Shown here: positions 8,399-17,401 of the stretch, one piece after another
Layout: each line of letters starts with the position of its first letter
Position numbering within the stretch: the first letter of the stretch is position 1
NCBI RefSeq assembly: GCF_002204185.1
Contig: NZ_MXPU01000005.1
Span: 1-64,000 of the forward strand
DNA: 64,000 bases
From: Rhizobium esperanzae
GTDB lineage: Bacteria > Pseudomonadota > Alphaproteobacteria > Rhizobiales > Rhizobiaceae
Direction: 5' to 3'
Made by a program: the position numbers and the translations under genes
Notes under the pieces: generated by a model
What the model was told of the DNA's origin: nothing
What the model saw: the letters and a program-made list of their open reading frames with translations, nothing else
Database searches by the model: none

Positions 8399-8935
8399 TT
8401 ACGGAATCTCCCGGGTGGCAAGGTCGGGCTGCGTTGGCGGCGGACCTTCGGCACCGAAGGGGTTCAGCTTGTCCCTATAGCCTCTGAGGGGGAAGTCCTT
8501 GCGCTGGGGAAAGCCCTCGAAGCCTTCCCACATATAGATCCGGCGCAGATCCGGATGCCCTTCGAACCTGATGCCATACATGTCCCAGGCCTCGCGCTCA
8601 TGCCAGTTGGCGGTGCGCCAAACTTCCGTGACCGAGGGAACCTGCGGGGGATCGCCAAGCCGGCACTTGATGCGAACGCGCCATTTGTTGGGCAGCGAAT
8701 AGAGGTGGTACACCGCCTCGAACCGCGGCGTTTCGGGATAATGATCGACCCCGCAAATGTCCGAGAGAAAATTGAATTGCAGCGCCGGATGTTCCTTCAG
8801 AAACCGGCAGAACTCGACGATCCTCTCGGGCGGAACGGCAAAGGCGTCGATACCGTGCGCAGTGCCGAGGTCCTCGATTGTTTCCCCGAAGCGCTCCATG
8901 ATCAGAGCGCGATTGAGGGGTGACTCCACACTCAT
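8399..8935 (-). CDS. nuoC: NADH-quinone oxidoreductase subunit C (30 kDa)
   Basis: A 178-aa hydrophilic subunit that scaffolds NuoD and NuoB. The family block [20 protein letters not shown] followed by [15 protein letters not shown] is present around residues 115-150. The ATG overlaps the nuoB stop by 4 bp (ATGA), indicating coupled translation. Length is normal for bacterial NuoC. Confidence 0.95.
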   Translation of the reverse strand: MSVESPLNRALIMERFGETIEDLGTAHGIDAFAVPPERIVEFCRFLKEHPALQFNFLSDICGVDHYPETPRFEAVYHLYSLPNKWRVRIKCRLGDPPQVPSVTEVWRTANWHEREAWDMYGIRFEGHPDLRRIYMWEGFEGFPQRKDFPLRGYRDKLNPFGAEGPPPTQPDLATREIP

Positions 8936-9435
8936 GACGCTATAACCCGATCCAGAGGTGTGCCGGCGAGCGCCCGCGACCTCTTGATCTTTTCTTGAAG
9001 CAGAAGGAAGCCGTGCATCAGAGCCTCGGGCCGGGGGGGACAGCCAGGCACATGCACATCGACGGGCACGAAGGTTTCCGATCCCTGCACCACGGCATAG
9101 GTATTGTAGACCCCGCCCGAAATAGCGCAGGTGCCCATGGCGATCACCCAGCGCGGTTCCGGCATCTGGTCATAGAGTCGCCGCACGACCGGCGCGAATT
9201 TCCGGGTCACGGTGCCGGCGATGATCATGACGTCGGACTGTCTCGGCGAAGGGCGGAACACCACGCCGAACCGGTCGAGATCGTAGCGGGCACAACCGGC
9301 CGAGATCATTTCGATGGCGCAGCAGGCAATGCCGAAGGTCTCCGGCCATAGCGCCGATCTCCGGCTCCAACTGATGATGCTGTCGGCCGTGGTGAACAGC
9401 ACGCTATCGCGGATCGCGTTGTTTACGCCTCCCAT
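8932..9435 (-). CDS. nuoB: NADH-quinone oxidoreductase subunit B (N2 cluster)
   Basis: A 167-aa subunit carrying cluster N2, the last iron-sulfur centre before quinone. The tandem cysteines (GIACCAIEM), GTCAISGG and VPGCPPRPE motifs supply the four ligands. The frame is open further upstream through nuoA, but ATG 9435 is preceded by AAAGGAG at proper spacing inside the 3' end of nuoA, so the two genes overlap by 13 bp. Confidence 0.96.
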   Translation of the reverse strand: MGGVNNAIRDSVLFTTADSIISWSRRSALWPETFGIACCAIEMISAGCARYDLDRFGVVFRPSPRQSDVMIIAGTVTRKFAPVVRRLYDQMPEPRWVIAMGTCAISGGVYNTYAVVQGSETFVPVDVHVPGCPPRPEALMHGFLLLQEKIKRSRALAGTPLDRVIAS

Positions 9436-9788
9436 TCCAGCGCTCCTTTCAACCAGGCGTAGGCGAAGCCCACGAGAAGCAGCAATATAAAGACGATCAT
9501 CTCGATATAGCCGATCAGCCCGATCTCTTTCAGGACGACGGCCCAGGGAAAGAGGAACATCGCTTCGACATCGAAAACGACCAGCAGGATCGCGAGGATA
9601 AAGAACGGCACCCTGAAGCGGCCGGCCGCCGCCTCGCCCGCTGCGTCCATGCCGCATTCATAAGGCGTGTTCTTGGCGGGATAGGGATTGGATGGGCGCA
9701 GCAGCGAGGAAACGAACAACGTCACCCCCGCCACCAGAACGACTCCGGCGATCATGAAAAGAACCGGCAAGAATTCCATTGCAGTCAT
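9423..9788 (-). CDS. nuoA: NADH-quinone oxidoreductase subunit A
   Basis: A 121-aa, three-helix membrane subunit. The conserved loop [12 protein letters not shown] (about residues 41-52), carrying the Cys of the flexible loop near NuoD/NuoH, and the acidic helix [13 protein letters not shown] identify it. Start is uncertain: ATG 9788 or ATG 9779; neither has a strong Shine-Dalgarno. A possible small ORF ends 1 nt before ATG 9788 (TGATATG), which would fit coupled translation. Confidence 0.93.
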   Translation of the reverse strand: MTAMEFLPVLFMIAGVVLVAGVTLFVSSLLRPSNPYPAKNTPYECGMDAAGEAAAGRFRVPFFILAILLVVFDVEAMFLFPWAVVLKEIGLIGYIEMIVFILLLLVGFAYAWLKGALEWEA

Positions 9789-9789
9789 A

Positions 9790-9921
9790 TCACTGCACCG
9801 GTTGCCCACCGACCTCATCCCGAACGGGTAAATAGGTCACGCCGCGGTGCGACTTGGGCAATCCTTCCTTCTCTTTCAAGTCTATTCCGTTGGTGTGATC
9901 ATTGCAAATCCAATCGATCAC
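9790..9921 (-). CDS. possible 43-aa small ORF between nuoN and nuoA
   Basis: A GTG-initiated frame of 44 codons fills the gap between nuoN and nuoA. Its start overlaps the nuoN stop (GTGA) and its TGA lies 1 nt before the nuoA ATG, the geometry of coupled genes. The product (begins MIDWICNDH, ends VGGQPVQ) is charged and soluble with one Cys and no membrane helix. No clear Shine-Dalgarno is present and I recognise no family. It may be chance openness of a GC-rich linker. The same gap holds TTGCAA-17 nt-TAGACT, a weak internal promoter candidate. Confidence 0.3.
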   Translation of the reverse strand: MIDWICNDHTNGIDLKEKEGLPKSHRGVTYLPVRDEVGGQPVQ

Positions 9922-11357
9922 CCGCCAAAGACCGAATCCTGGGCAAGCTTCAGAAACCACGACGGAAATAGGCCGATGCCGATGGTGCCGGCAGCGGTGA
10001 CGGCGAATGTCGCGCCCACCAGAGGCGTCAGCGCCGGGGCGAACGCCCTCTTAGGCTCGTGCATATAGATCACCATGACGATGCGGATGTAGAAATAGGC
10101 GGCGACGGCGCTGAACAGCACTGCGATGACCGCCAGCATGACGAAACCATGCTCGACGAGGGCGACCAGCACGTAAAACTTGGCGAAGAACCCGGCGGTC
10201 GGCGGAATGCCGGCCAACGAGAAGAGATAGAGCAGCATCAGAAGCGCCAGCCCCGGATGTGACTTGGCGAAACCCGCATAGTCTTCGATAACCTCGCCCG
10301 AGAAATCGCCGTTCCGCATCATGATGACGGCGCCGAAAATGCCGAGATTCATGAAGGCGTAGATCAGCAGATAGAGCATCACGCTGGCGATCCCATCGGC
10401 GCCGCCAGCGGCCACGCCGAAAATGGCGAAGCCGGCATGGGCGATGCTGGAATAGGCCAGGAGACGCTTGAAATTATCCTGCACCAGCGCCACGAAGCTG
10501 CCGAGCGCCATCGTCACCACCGCAATGACGGCAACGATGATCCAGACGTCCGAGGCTGTGACCAGAGGGTTGAGGAACACCCGAAGAATAACCGCGAACC
10601 CCGCCGCCTTGGGGCCCACCGACATGAAGGCGGTGATCGTCGTCGGCGCGCCTTCATAGACGTCCGGCAGCCACATGTGGAAGGGAACCGCGCCGACTTT
10701 GAAGACCAGCCCCGCGACGATGAAGACCACCGCCAGCAACAATCCTGGATCGAGCGGATCGGCGGTCACGGCCGCAGCCATCCCGTCCAATTGCGTTGTG
10801 CCGGTGAGCCCGTAGACCAGCGAAACGCCGTAAAGGAAAATCCCGGTCGAGACCGCGCCAAGGATTACGTATTTCAGCGCTGCTTCGTTCGACCGCCGCT
10901 CACGCCGCAGGAAGCCGGTCAGCACATAGGTGCAAATCACCATCAGTTCGAGGCCCACATAGATCGACAGGAGATCGGTCGCCGAGGCCATGATCATCAT
11001 ACCCGAAAGCGCAAAGAGCAGCAGGACATAGTATTCGCTGCTCGCGATCCCTTCGATATCGGCATATTTTCGCGAAAGGAGGAATGTCAGTACGGTGGCT
11101 AGGTAGAAAACGAACTTGAAGAAGACTGCGAAGCGGTCGGCGACGAACATGCCCGTGTAGGCCGGCCGTACTTCACTCGCCAGCATGAGTGTCGCCAAGG
11201 CGGCAATCAACACGACCGCGACCGACGCCCAGACAAGGAAATGTTCCTGTCCCCTTCGCACAAACTGTCCCAGGATCAGCAGGATGCAGGCGCCGGTGAT
11301 CACCACGATCTCGGGCAGGCTCGCCAGGGCCGACTGGAAAAGCGCGGCGGTGGTCAT
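9918..11357 (-). CDS. nuoN: NADH-quinone oxidoreductase subunit N
   Basis: A 479-aa, about 14-helix antiporter-like proton-pumping subunit, the one closest to NuoK/NuoJ in the membrane arm. The TM5 Glu lies in IYVGLELMVICTYVL and the TM7 Lys in FKVGAVPFHMWLPDVYEGAP; TM8 carries a further Lys (SVGPKAAGF). The ATG overlaps the nuoM stop by 4 bp. Length matches the family. Confidence 0.95.
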   Translation of the reverse strand: MTTAALFQSALASLPEIVVITGACILLILGQFVRRGQEHFLVWASVAVVLIAALATLMLASEVRPAYTGMFVADRFAVFFKFVFYLATVLTFLLSRKYADIEGIASSEYYVLLLFALSGMMIMASATDLLSIYVGLELMVICTYVLTGFLRRERRSNEAALKYVILGAVSTGIFLYGVSLVYGLTGTTQLDGMAAAVTADPLDPGLLLAVVFIVAGLVFKVGAVPFHMWLPDVYEGAPTTITAFMSVGPKAAGFAVILRVFLNPLVTASDVWIIVAVIAVVTMALGSFVALVQDNFKRLLAYSSIAHAGFAIFGVAAGGADGIASVMLYLLIYAFMNLGIFGAVIMMRNGDFSGEVIEDYAGFAKSHPGLALLMLLYLFSLAGIPPTAGFFAKFYVLVALVEHGFVMLAVIAVLFSAVAAYFYIRIVMVIYMHEPKRAFAPALTPLVGATFAVTAAGTIGIGLFPSWFLKLAQDSVFGG

Positions 11358-12829
11358 TGGCCGCTCCCCCTACTGTGCACGTGTGTCACCAGATGCTTCA
11401 CCGAGGCATCGACGACGTTGAGGAAGGGTTTCGGATAGAGTCCGACCCAGAGCACGAAGACGGCCAGCGGCAGGATCGCAGCCATTTCACGGCCGTTCAC
11501 GTCGCGTATCTTCAACCGGGCGCCGGCGCTGGCCGGGCCGAGCGCGACTTTCCCATACATGCCGAGCAGATAGGCAGCCGCCAGCAATGCGCCCAAAACG
11601 GCGGCCGAACCGGCGACCAGGTTGGCCGCAAACCCGCCTGACAGCACCAGCAACTCGCCCACGAACGAATTCGTTCCCGGGAGCGCCATCGACGACAGGG
11701 TAAACAGTGCCAGAAACGTGGTGTAGACCGGCGCCACCTTCATCAACCCGCCATAGTCGGCGATGCTGCGGGTATGGGTGCGCTCGTAAATCAGCCCGAC
11801 GAACAGGAATAGGGCGCCTGTCGTCACGCCATGATTGAACATCTGCAGGATACCGCCCTCGAGCCCGCGGAGGTTCAGCGCAAAAATCCCCAGCGTCACG
11901 AAGCCCATGTGGCTGATGCTGGAATAGGCCACCAGCTTCTTCAGATCGTCCTGTGCCAGCGCGAGCAACCCGCCATAGACGATCGCAAGCCCCGAAAGCG
12001 CCAGCATCAGCGGCGAATAATACATCGATGCCTCCGGCAGCATCGGCAGCGAGAACCGCAGGAATCCGTAGGCGCCCATCTTCAAGAGCACGCCGGCGAG
12101 AATAATGCTGCCCGCCGTCGGCGCCTGCACATGGGCGTCCGGCAGCCAGGTATGGACCGGCACCATTGGCACCTTGACCGCAAAAGCGATCAGGAAGGCG
12201 AAGAACAGCCAGGACTGGATCCGGAACGGCAAGTCCTGCGCCGTCAAGGCGAGGATATCGAAGGTCCTGCCACCGTAGAAATAGAGCACAATGACACCGA
12301 TCAGGAACAGGAGGCTGCCCGCCAGCGTGTAGAGGAAAAACTTGATGGCCGCATAGACCCGACCCTCGCCGCCCCAGATGCCGATGATGAGGTACATCGG
12401 GATCAGCATCGCCTCCCAAAAGACATAGAAGAGGAAAAGATCGAGTGCGCAGAAGACCCCGAGCATCAGCGCCTGCATAAAGAGCAGGCAGATCATGAAT
12501 TCCTTTACCTTGCGGTCAATCGCGACCCAGGAGGCGAGCACGCAGATCAACCCCAACAATGCGGTCAGGAACACGAAGAGCGCGCTGATTCCGTCGATGC
12601 CAAGGGCATAATTGATCCCGAGCGCGGGCACCCAGGAGCGCGTCTCGATGAACTGCATGGCATATGTCGTGGTGTCGAAGCCGACCAGCATGGCGATGCA
12701 GAGAGCAAGGTCGAGGACGGTGAAAGAGAGCGCCGTCCACCGCACCGCATCGTCACCGCGCAGGAACATCAGAACCGCGGCCCCGACAACGGGTGTAAAT
12801 ATGATGAGGCTGAGCAGCGGGAAGCTCAT
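11354..12829 (-). CDS. nuoM: NADH-quinone oxidoreductase subunit M
   Basis: A 491-aa antiporter-like proton-pumping subunit. Key residues: TM5 Glu in LFYVFWEAMLIPMYLIIG, TM7 Lys in AVKVPMVPVHTWLPDAH, then QAPTAGSIILAGVLLKMG in TM8. Start placed at ATG 12829 (MSFPLLSL) with GGGGG upstream; the longer frame begins inside the preceding gene. It sits between the second MrpD-like gene and nuoN. Confidence 0.95.
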   Translation of the reverse strand: MSFPLLSLIIFTPVVGAAVLMFLRGDDAVRWTALSFTVLDLALCIAMLVGFDTTTYAMQFIETRSWVPALGINYALGIDGISALFVFLTALLGLICVLASWVAIDRKVKEFMICLLFMQALMLGVFCALDLFLFYVFWEAMLIPMYLIIGIWGGEGRVYAAIKFFLYTLAGSLLFLIGVIVLYFYGGRTFDILALTAQDLPFRIQSWLFFAFLIAFAVKVPMVPVHTWLPDAHVQAPTAGSIILAGVLLKMGAYGFLRFSLPMLPEASMYYSPLMLALSGLAIVYGGLLALAQDDLKKLVAYSSISHMGFVTLGIFALNLRGLEGGILQMFNHGVTTGALFLFVGLIYERTHTRSIADYGGLMKVAPVYTTFLALFTLSSMALPGTNSFVGELLVLSGGFAANLVAGSAAVLGALLAAAYLLGMYGKVALGPASAGARLKIRDVNGREMAAILPLAVFVLWVGLYPKPFLNVVDASVKHLVTHVHSRGSGQ

Positions 12830-12837
12830 GGCACCCC

Positions 12838-14613
12838 CTACCGCCACGCCACGACGAAGACGGCGGTGGCTGCGATAAGACCGACGATCATCGCCAGCAC
12901 GTAATGGGTCACGACACCCGTCTGGAGCCGCCTGAGCCGTCCGCCGCCGTGCAGGATCGAGTGGGCAATGCCATTCACGACGGCATCCACGCCGGCAAGA
13001 TCGAGCCGGAGTCCTGTCCGCGCCGCGCCGCGCAGCAAGGGCAGCGCCGCGGTCTCGGAGACATTGCTCACCGCCTGCTCATAGCGCGCCAGCGGCCTTT
13101 CGGCGAGCCACATGAAGGCCCGCGCACCCTTGCGGTAAAACCAGTCGGTGTCGAGGCTGATCGTGTTCTCGGGATCGAGCGCCCAGAGGAACAGCACGAA
13201 CCCCAGGGCGGTGAACATCAGCAGCCCGAGGCTCTCCATGACATGCATGCCCGTATAAGGTTCGAAATCCACCGGATAGGGCAGAAGCGCATAAAGCGGC
13301 TGAGGGAACACCCCGATCGCAATGCAGAGCACCGCCGCCATGCCCATGGCAATCAGCATGTTGCGCGGCGGCTCCCGCGCCTCCAGTTTCCGGTCCGTCC
13401 CGAAGAACATGTAATAGGGAAGCTTGAGGCCGGTGTGCAGGAACGTCCCGGACGATGCCATCGTCAGCGCCAGCACCACCAGTGCGCGGTGATCCGCTCC
13501 TGCAGCCGCTATCACCATCGATTTGGTGACGAACCCCGAGAAGAACGGGAAGGCCGAGATCGCGAAGGCGCCGACCATGTAAAGCGCCACGGTCAGCGGC
13601 ATGGTTTTGTAAAGCCCGCCGAGCTCGGTAAGCTTGCGTCGGCCGGTGACGTAGATGACTGCGCCGGCACCCATGAACAGCAGCGCCTTGTAGAGGATAT
13701 GCGCGAAGGCGTGGCTGGCGGCTCCGTTCACCGCCACCTCGGTTCCGATGCCGATACCTGCGATCATATAGCCCACCTGGCTGACGATGTGATAGGCGAG
13801 AAGCCGCCGGCAATCGTTCTCCAGCACTGCGTAGATGACGCCGTAGAGCGCCATGATGGTGCCGAGCCAGACAAGGAGCTCGGTCCCCGGGAACGCCCGC
13901 GCCAGCACATAGACGGCGGTCTTGGTGGTAAACGCGCTCATGAACACCGCCCCGGTGACGGTCGCCTCCGGATAGGCATCGGTCAGCCAGGCATTGAGCG
14001 GCGGCACGGCCGCGTTGAGGACGAAGCCGGCGAGGATCAGGTAGTCGCCGACCCCCATTCCTCCGTTGGTGAGGGCCCCGCCGATCGGGCCGAAAAGCAG
14101 TGAACCGGTGGCGAGCCCGTGGGAAATGATGCCGCCGAGCAGGACGACGCCGCCAGTGATATGGACCATCAGGTAACGGAACCCGGCCCGGATCGCCGGC
14201 CCACCACGCTGCGCGAAGACCAGATAGGCGGAGGCGAATGCCATGCCCTCCCAGAACAGGTAGAGGGTCAGGTAGTCACCGGCAAACACCACGCCAAGTG
14301 CGCTGCCGACATAGACGAATGCCGCCACGTGCTGGCCGGCATCCGTCAGGTGCAGCGCGTAGACCATGCCGATCAACGCCATGATGGTGAAAACGGTGGC
14401 GAAGACGATGCTGAGCTTGTCCACTTTCGCGATCAGGATCTCCTGCCCGATGAACCGCGCTTCGCCATAGCTGCCCGGCTCCATCGTAAGCACGGCAAGG
14501 ATTGCCAGCGCAGGGATCAGAAGCAGATAGGCCTTGCGGACCCATCCGCTGAGGAAAGGGATCGGCAGGGCGCCAAGAATAAAGAGCAGAGCCGGATGGA
14601 TGAAGTCAGTCAT
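12838..14613 (-). CDS. MrpD-like antiporter subunit with long C-terminal arm (NuoL-position pump)
   Basis: A 591-aa proton-antiporter family protein (PF00361 type) related to Na+/H+ antiporter subunit D rather than canonical NuoL. TM5 Glu is present (YLFWEGMAFASAYLVF). At the TM7 position where NuoL/M/N carry Lys, nine residues before the Trp, this protein has Asn (NAAVPPLNAWL); TM8 has Lys (SAFTTKTAVY). After the core it has about 90 residues (from DPENTISLD to LRRLQTGVVTH) and a final helix, the layout of NuoL's lateral helix plus anchor. Overlaps the small gene upstream by 8 bp. Probably occupies the distal position of the membrane arm; that is inference. Confidence 0.85.
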   Translation of the reverse strand: MTDFIHPALLFILGALPIPFLSGWVRKAYLLLIPALAILAVLTMEPGSYGEARFIGQEILIAKVDKLSIVFATVFTIMALIGMVYALHLTDAGQHVAAFVYVGSALGVVFAGDYLTLYLFWEGMAFASAYLVFAQRGGPAIRAGFRYLMVHITGGVVLLGGIISHGLATGSLLFGPIGGALTNGGMGVGDYLILAGFVLNAAVPPLNAWLTDAYPEATVTGAVFMSAFTTKTAVYVLARAFPGTELLVWLGTIMALYGVIYAVLENDCRRLLAYHIVSQVGYMIAGIGIGTEVAVNGAASHAFAHILYKALLFMGAGAVIYVTGRRKLTELGGLYKTMPLTVALYMVGAFAISAFPFFSGFVTKSMVIAAAGADHRALVVLALTMASSGTFLHTGLKLPYYMFFGTDRKLEAREPPRNMLIAMGMAAVLCIAIGVFPQPLYALLPYPVDFEPYTGMHVMESLGLLMFTALGFVLFLWALDPENTISLDTDWFYRKGARAFMWLAERPLARYEQAVSNVSETAALPLLRGAARTGLRLDLAGVDAVVNGIAHSILHGGGRLRRLQTGVVTHYVLAMIVGLIAATAVFVVAWR

Positions 14614-14860
14614 AATAGTCCTCGCGCCGCATCAGCCCGACCCGATGACCGAGAAACTTGGAAACGAAGATAAGCAGGACGCAGGAGACGAAGCCGTAGA
14701 CGGCGGACCAGCCCGGCAGGCTGTCCCACAGATATTCGGCATGTTCGCGAGAGACCAGAAAGTCGGCGATGACGATCAGGACGAGCACGAGGTAGAACAG
14801 TCGGCGGCGCGGCCTCGCATATTGCTCGGCACCAAAGAAGTCGACGACACGCTTGATCAT
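14606..14860 (-). CDS. small two-helix membrane protein in the complex I operon
   Basis: An 84-aa protein with a basic N-terminus (YARPRRR), two predicted membrane helices (about residues 21-37 and 51-71) and a charged C-terminus ending MRREDYYD. The start overlaps the upstream pump gene stop (ATGA) and the stop overlaps the downstream pump gene by 8 bp, so it is translated between two MrpD-like subunits. I do not recognise a named family. Position suggests an accessory or assembly subunit bridging the extra pump modules; MrpC/F-like roles cannot be excluded. Confidence 0.75.
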   Translation of the reverse strand: MIKRVVDFFGAEQYARPRRRLFYLVLVLIVIADFLVSREHAEYLWDSLPGWSAVYGFVSCVLLIFVSKFLGHRVGLMRREDYYD

Positions 14861-16320
14861 CGGATCACTCCATCTGCCAGGGTGAGAAAATAGCCCGGGA
14901 AAATGCCCATCAGCACCGACAGGATTGCCGTCGCGACCAGCGGTATCGTCACCAACGGAATTTCACGGACCGTCGTCCGGCTCTCCGACTTCTCCGCCTG
15001 GAAGAAGGCGGCATAGCTGACCGGTAGGAAATAGGCGGCGTTCAGGATCGAGCTCACCAGGAGCACGACCAGGAACGCGGTCTCTCCCGCCGCCACGGCG
15101 CCCTTAGCCAGATACCACTTGCTGACGAAGCCCGCGGTCGGCGGTATCCCGATCATGCTGAGTGAGGCGACGAAAAATGCCCCCATCGTCCAGGGCAGCC
15201 TGCGGCCGATACCGGCCATGTCGCTGATGTTCCTTTTGCCGGACGCGCAATAGATCGACCCGGCACAGAAAAAGAGCGTGATCTTGGAGAATGCGTGCGC
15301 CGCGATGTGGATGATCCCGCCGACCATCGCGACCGGCGACAACAGAACCGCGCCCAGCACGATGTAGGAGAGCTGGCTGACCGTCGAATAGGCGAGCCTG
15401 GCCTTCAGATCGTCCCGCGTCAGGGCGTAAACCGACGCCATCAGGATCGTGAACGAAGCCAGATAGGCCGTGCCGATGCCGAGGCCCAGCCCGCCCACCA
15501 GTCCGGTGCCGAAGACATGGAACACCACCCGCAGCACGCAGAACACGCCCATCTTGACCACTGCCACGGCATGCAAAAGCGCGCTGACCGGTGTCGGCGC
15601 GACCATCGCGGCGGGCAGCCAAGCGTGCATCGGCATCACAGCGGCCTTGGCGAAGCCGAAAAGATAGCAGAAATAGACGACCGTCAGCAGCGCCGCCGAG
15701 ACATCACTCCTGGCCAGCAGCCCCCCCGCGACAAAGTCGAGCGACCCCGCAATATGGTAGGTCAGCGCCAGTGCGGCGAGCAGCGCGCTTTTCGAGGCGC
15801 CCATCAGATAGACGAGGTACTTGCGGCCACCCCTCCATCCCTCCTCGTCCTCGTGGTGGTAGACGAGCGGATAGGTAACGAGGCTGAGCACTTCGTAGAA
15901 GATCACCAGGGTAAACAGATTGGCGGCGAACGCGCCTCCGGCGGCGGCCGCAAGACTGCTGGCGAAGCAGGCGAAGAACCGGGTCTGCGCATGCTCGTTC
16001 AAATGCCGCATGTAGCCGATGGAATAGATCGCCGCCACGATCCACAGCAGCGACGAGACGGTGGCAAACACCATGCCGAGCGCATCGACCCGGAAAGCAA
16101 AGTCGATCCCCGGCAGAATCTCGAACAGGCGCAATTCGACCGTCCCGCCCGCCAGCACCGTGGGCGCCATCGACAAGATAATCGCGAACATGGCGATCGC
16201 GGCCGACGGCGAGACCAGATCGCGAAGTCTCTCGCGGTTATTCAAAAGGAGAACTGCAAGGGCCGCCAGACCGGCGACGGCGATGGCAAGCAACGGCCGG
16301 ATCGATACAACCGAGTCCAA
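14857..16320 (-). CDS. MrpD-like antiporter subunit (additional complex I pump)
   Basis: A 487-aa, about 14-helix PF00361-type antiporter subunit. TM5 Glu (VIFYEVLSLVTYPLVYHHE), TM7 Lys (KAAVMPMHAWLPAAMVAP) and TM8 Lys (HAVAVVKMG) are all present, so the proton channel looks complete. It lacks the C-terminal lateral helix of NuoL. The open frame runs 98 codons further into nuoK; TTG 16320 is chosen because AAAGGA lies 8 nt upstream and the first helix follows at once. No ATG or GTG alternative fits. Located between nuoK and the small membrane gene. Confidence 0.85.
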   Translation of the reverse strand: MDSVVSIRPLLAIAVAGLAALAVLLLNNRERLRDLVSPSAAIAMFAIILSMAPTVLAGGTVELRLFEILPGIDFAFRVDALGMVFATVSSLLWIVAAIYSIGYMRHLNEHAQTRFFACFASSLAAAAGGAFAANLFTLVIFYEVLSLVTYPLVYHHEDEEGWRGGRKYLVYLMGASKSALLAALALTYHIAGSLDFVAGGLLARSDVSAALLTVVYFCYLFGFAKAAVMPMHAWLPAAMVAPTPVSALLHAVAVVKMGVFCVLRVVFHVFGTGLVGGLGLGIGTAYLASFTILMASVYALTRDDLKARLAYSTVSQLSYIVLGAVLLSPVAMVGGIIHIAAHAFSKITLFFCAGSIYCASGKRNISDMAGIGRRLPWTMGAFFVASLSMIGIPPTAGFVSKWYLAKGAVAAGETAFLVVLLVSSILNAAYFLPVSYAAFFQAEKSESRTTVREIPLVTIPLVATAILSVLMGIFPGYFLTLADGVIR

Positions 16321-16325
16321 AGCCG

Positions 16326-16628
16326 TTATCCTTTCATCACCGTCACGTCGTCGATCTTGAGGGTGGATTTGTTCCTCACGAGGGCAACCAGGATGCCGAG
16401 GGCGACGGCAACTTCCGCCGCGGTGATTGCGATGACGAAGATCGCGAAGATCTGCCCGCGGAAATCGGCGTGGTAACGCCCGAAAGCGATGAAATTGATG
16501 TTGACCGAGTTGAGCAGCAGCTCCAGCGACATCAGTACGACGAGAATATTGCGCCTGAGCAGCACGCCCGCCGCTCCGATCACGAACAGGACCACTCCGA
16601 GCACAATATACCACCAGAGCGGAACCAT
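16326..16628 (-). CDS. nuoK: NADH-quinone oxidoreductase subunit K
   Basis: A 100-aa, three-helix subunit, homologous to MrpC. The two essential membrane glutamates appear in [13 protein letters not shown] (about residue 36) and [12 protein letters not shown] (about residue 71). ATG 16628 overlaps the nuoJ stop (TGATG) and has AAGGAG 8 nt upstream; a GTG one codon earlier is possible. Confidence 0.95.
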   Translation of the reverse strand: MVPLWWYIVLGVVLFVIGAAGVLLRRNILVVLMSLELLLNSVNINFIAFGRYHADFRGQIFAIFVIAITAAEVAVALGILVALVRNKSTLKIDDVTVMKG

Positions 16629-17128
16629 CACCCCTGCTCCTTCCGCGCCAGCATGATGGCGCCGACCAAGGCCGCCAGCAGGATTACGGAGGCGGTTTCA
16701 AACGGCAGGAGATAGTCGGCGAAAAGTGCTGTGCCAAGCTGCCTGACGTCATCGCCGCCGCGCATCGCGACGGGCTCCACGACCGAAAAGCGGTCGCTCC
16801 AGAACACCAGCACGAGCATCTCGACCCCGAGCAGGACGAGCAGTACCAGAGCCGGGAGGTTGCCGCCCGGCAAGAACCGCTGCAACACCGCTTCGCGCAC
16901 ATCGATCATCATGATCACGAACAGGAACAGGACCATGATCGCGCCGATATAGACGAAGATCTGGATGACCGCGAGCAACGGTGCCTCGAGCAAGACGAAG
17001 ATTGCCGAGACCTGCAGGAAACACGCCATCAGCGCCAATGCGCTGTGAACCGGATTGCGCGCCAGGACCATCGTCAGGGCCGTGATCACGGATACCGCAG
17101 CGAACAGAAGAAAGAACCCCTGATCCAT
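16628..17128 (-). CDS. nuoJ: NADH-quinone oxidoreductase subunit J
   Basis: A 166-aa, five-helix membrane subunit and first gene of the minus-strand nuo operon. Family signatures: [11 protein letters not shown] near residue 24 and the pi-bulge helix [18 protein letters not shown]. Start at ATG 17128 with GGAGGG 9 nt upstream rather than the longer frame. The 273 bp upstream contain TTGTGA-17 nt-CACAAT on this strand, a weak promoter guess; no FNR box was found. Confidence 0.94.
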   Translation of the reverse strand: MDQGFFLLFAAVSVITALTMVLARNPVHSALALMACFLQVSAIFVLLEAPLLAVIQIFVYIGAIMVLFLFVIMMIDVREAVLQRFLPGGNLPALVLLVLLGVEMLVLVFWSDRFSVVEPVAMRGGDDVRQLGTALFADYLLPFETASVILLAALVGAIMLARKEQG

Positions 17129-17401
17129 CGACGCCGACCCTCCGACGCGAACTGCCACTCGGCGCGAGACGGCCGGATTCGAGACTGCGCCGCAACTTCA
17201 TATGGCTTCGCAAATTGTGCCCTAGTATCGGATTTTTCACAAGATTATTGTCATCGACGGAGCAAGATCGAGCCGGTCCGGATGTGGCGAAGGTCGCTTG
17301 CCAAGCGCGCGCTTTCGATAGGATCGTATAGGCAAATGGTTTAGCCTGGTCGACGAGGCTGGAGCGGCTGTCTCGATTGCCTTCTTGACATCCGCAAGCG
17401 C

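Noticed and set aside
12904..14103. 399-codon plus-strand frame opposite the MrpD-like pump
   Set aside because: Charged, domain-free shadow of a long transmembrane gene.
16321..16614. N-terminal extension of the first MrpD-like gene through nuoK
   Set aside because: The extension overlaps nearly all of nuoK in another frame and is Arg-rich and unlike the family; a TTG with Shine-Dalgarno at 16320 explains the start.
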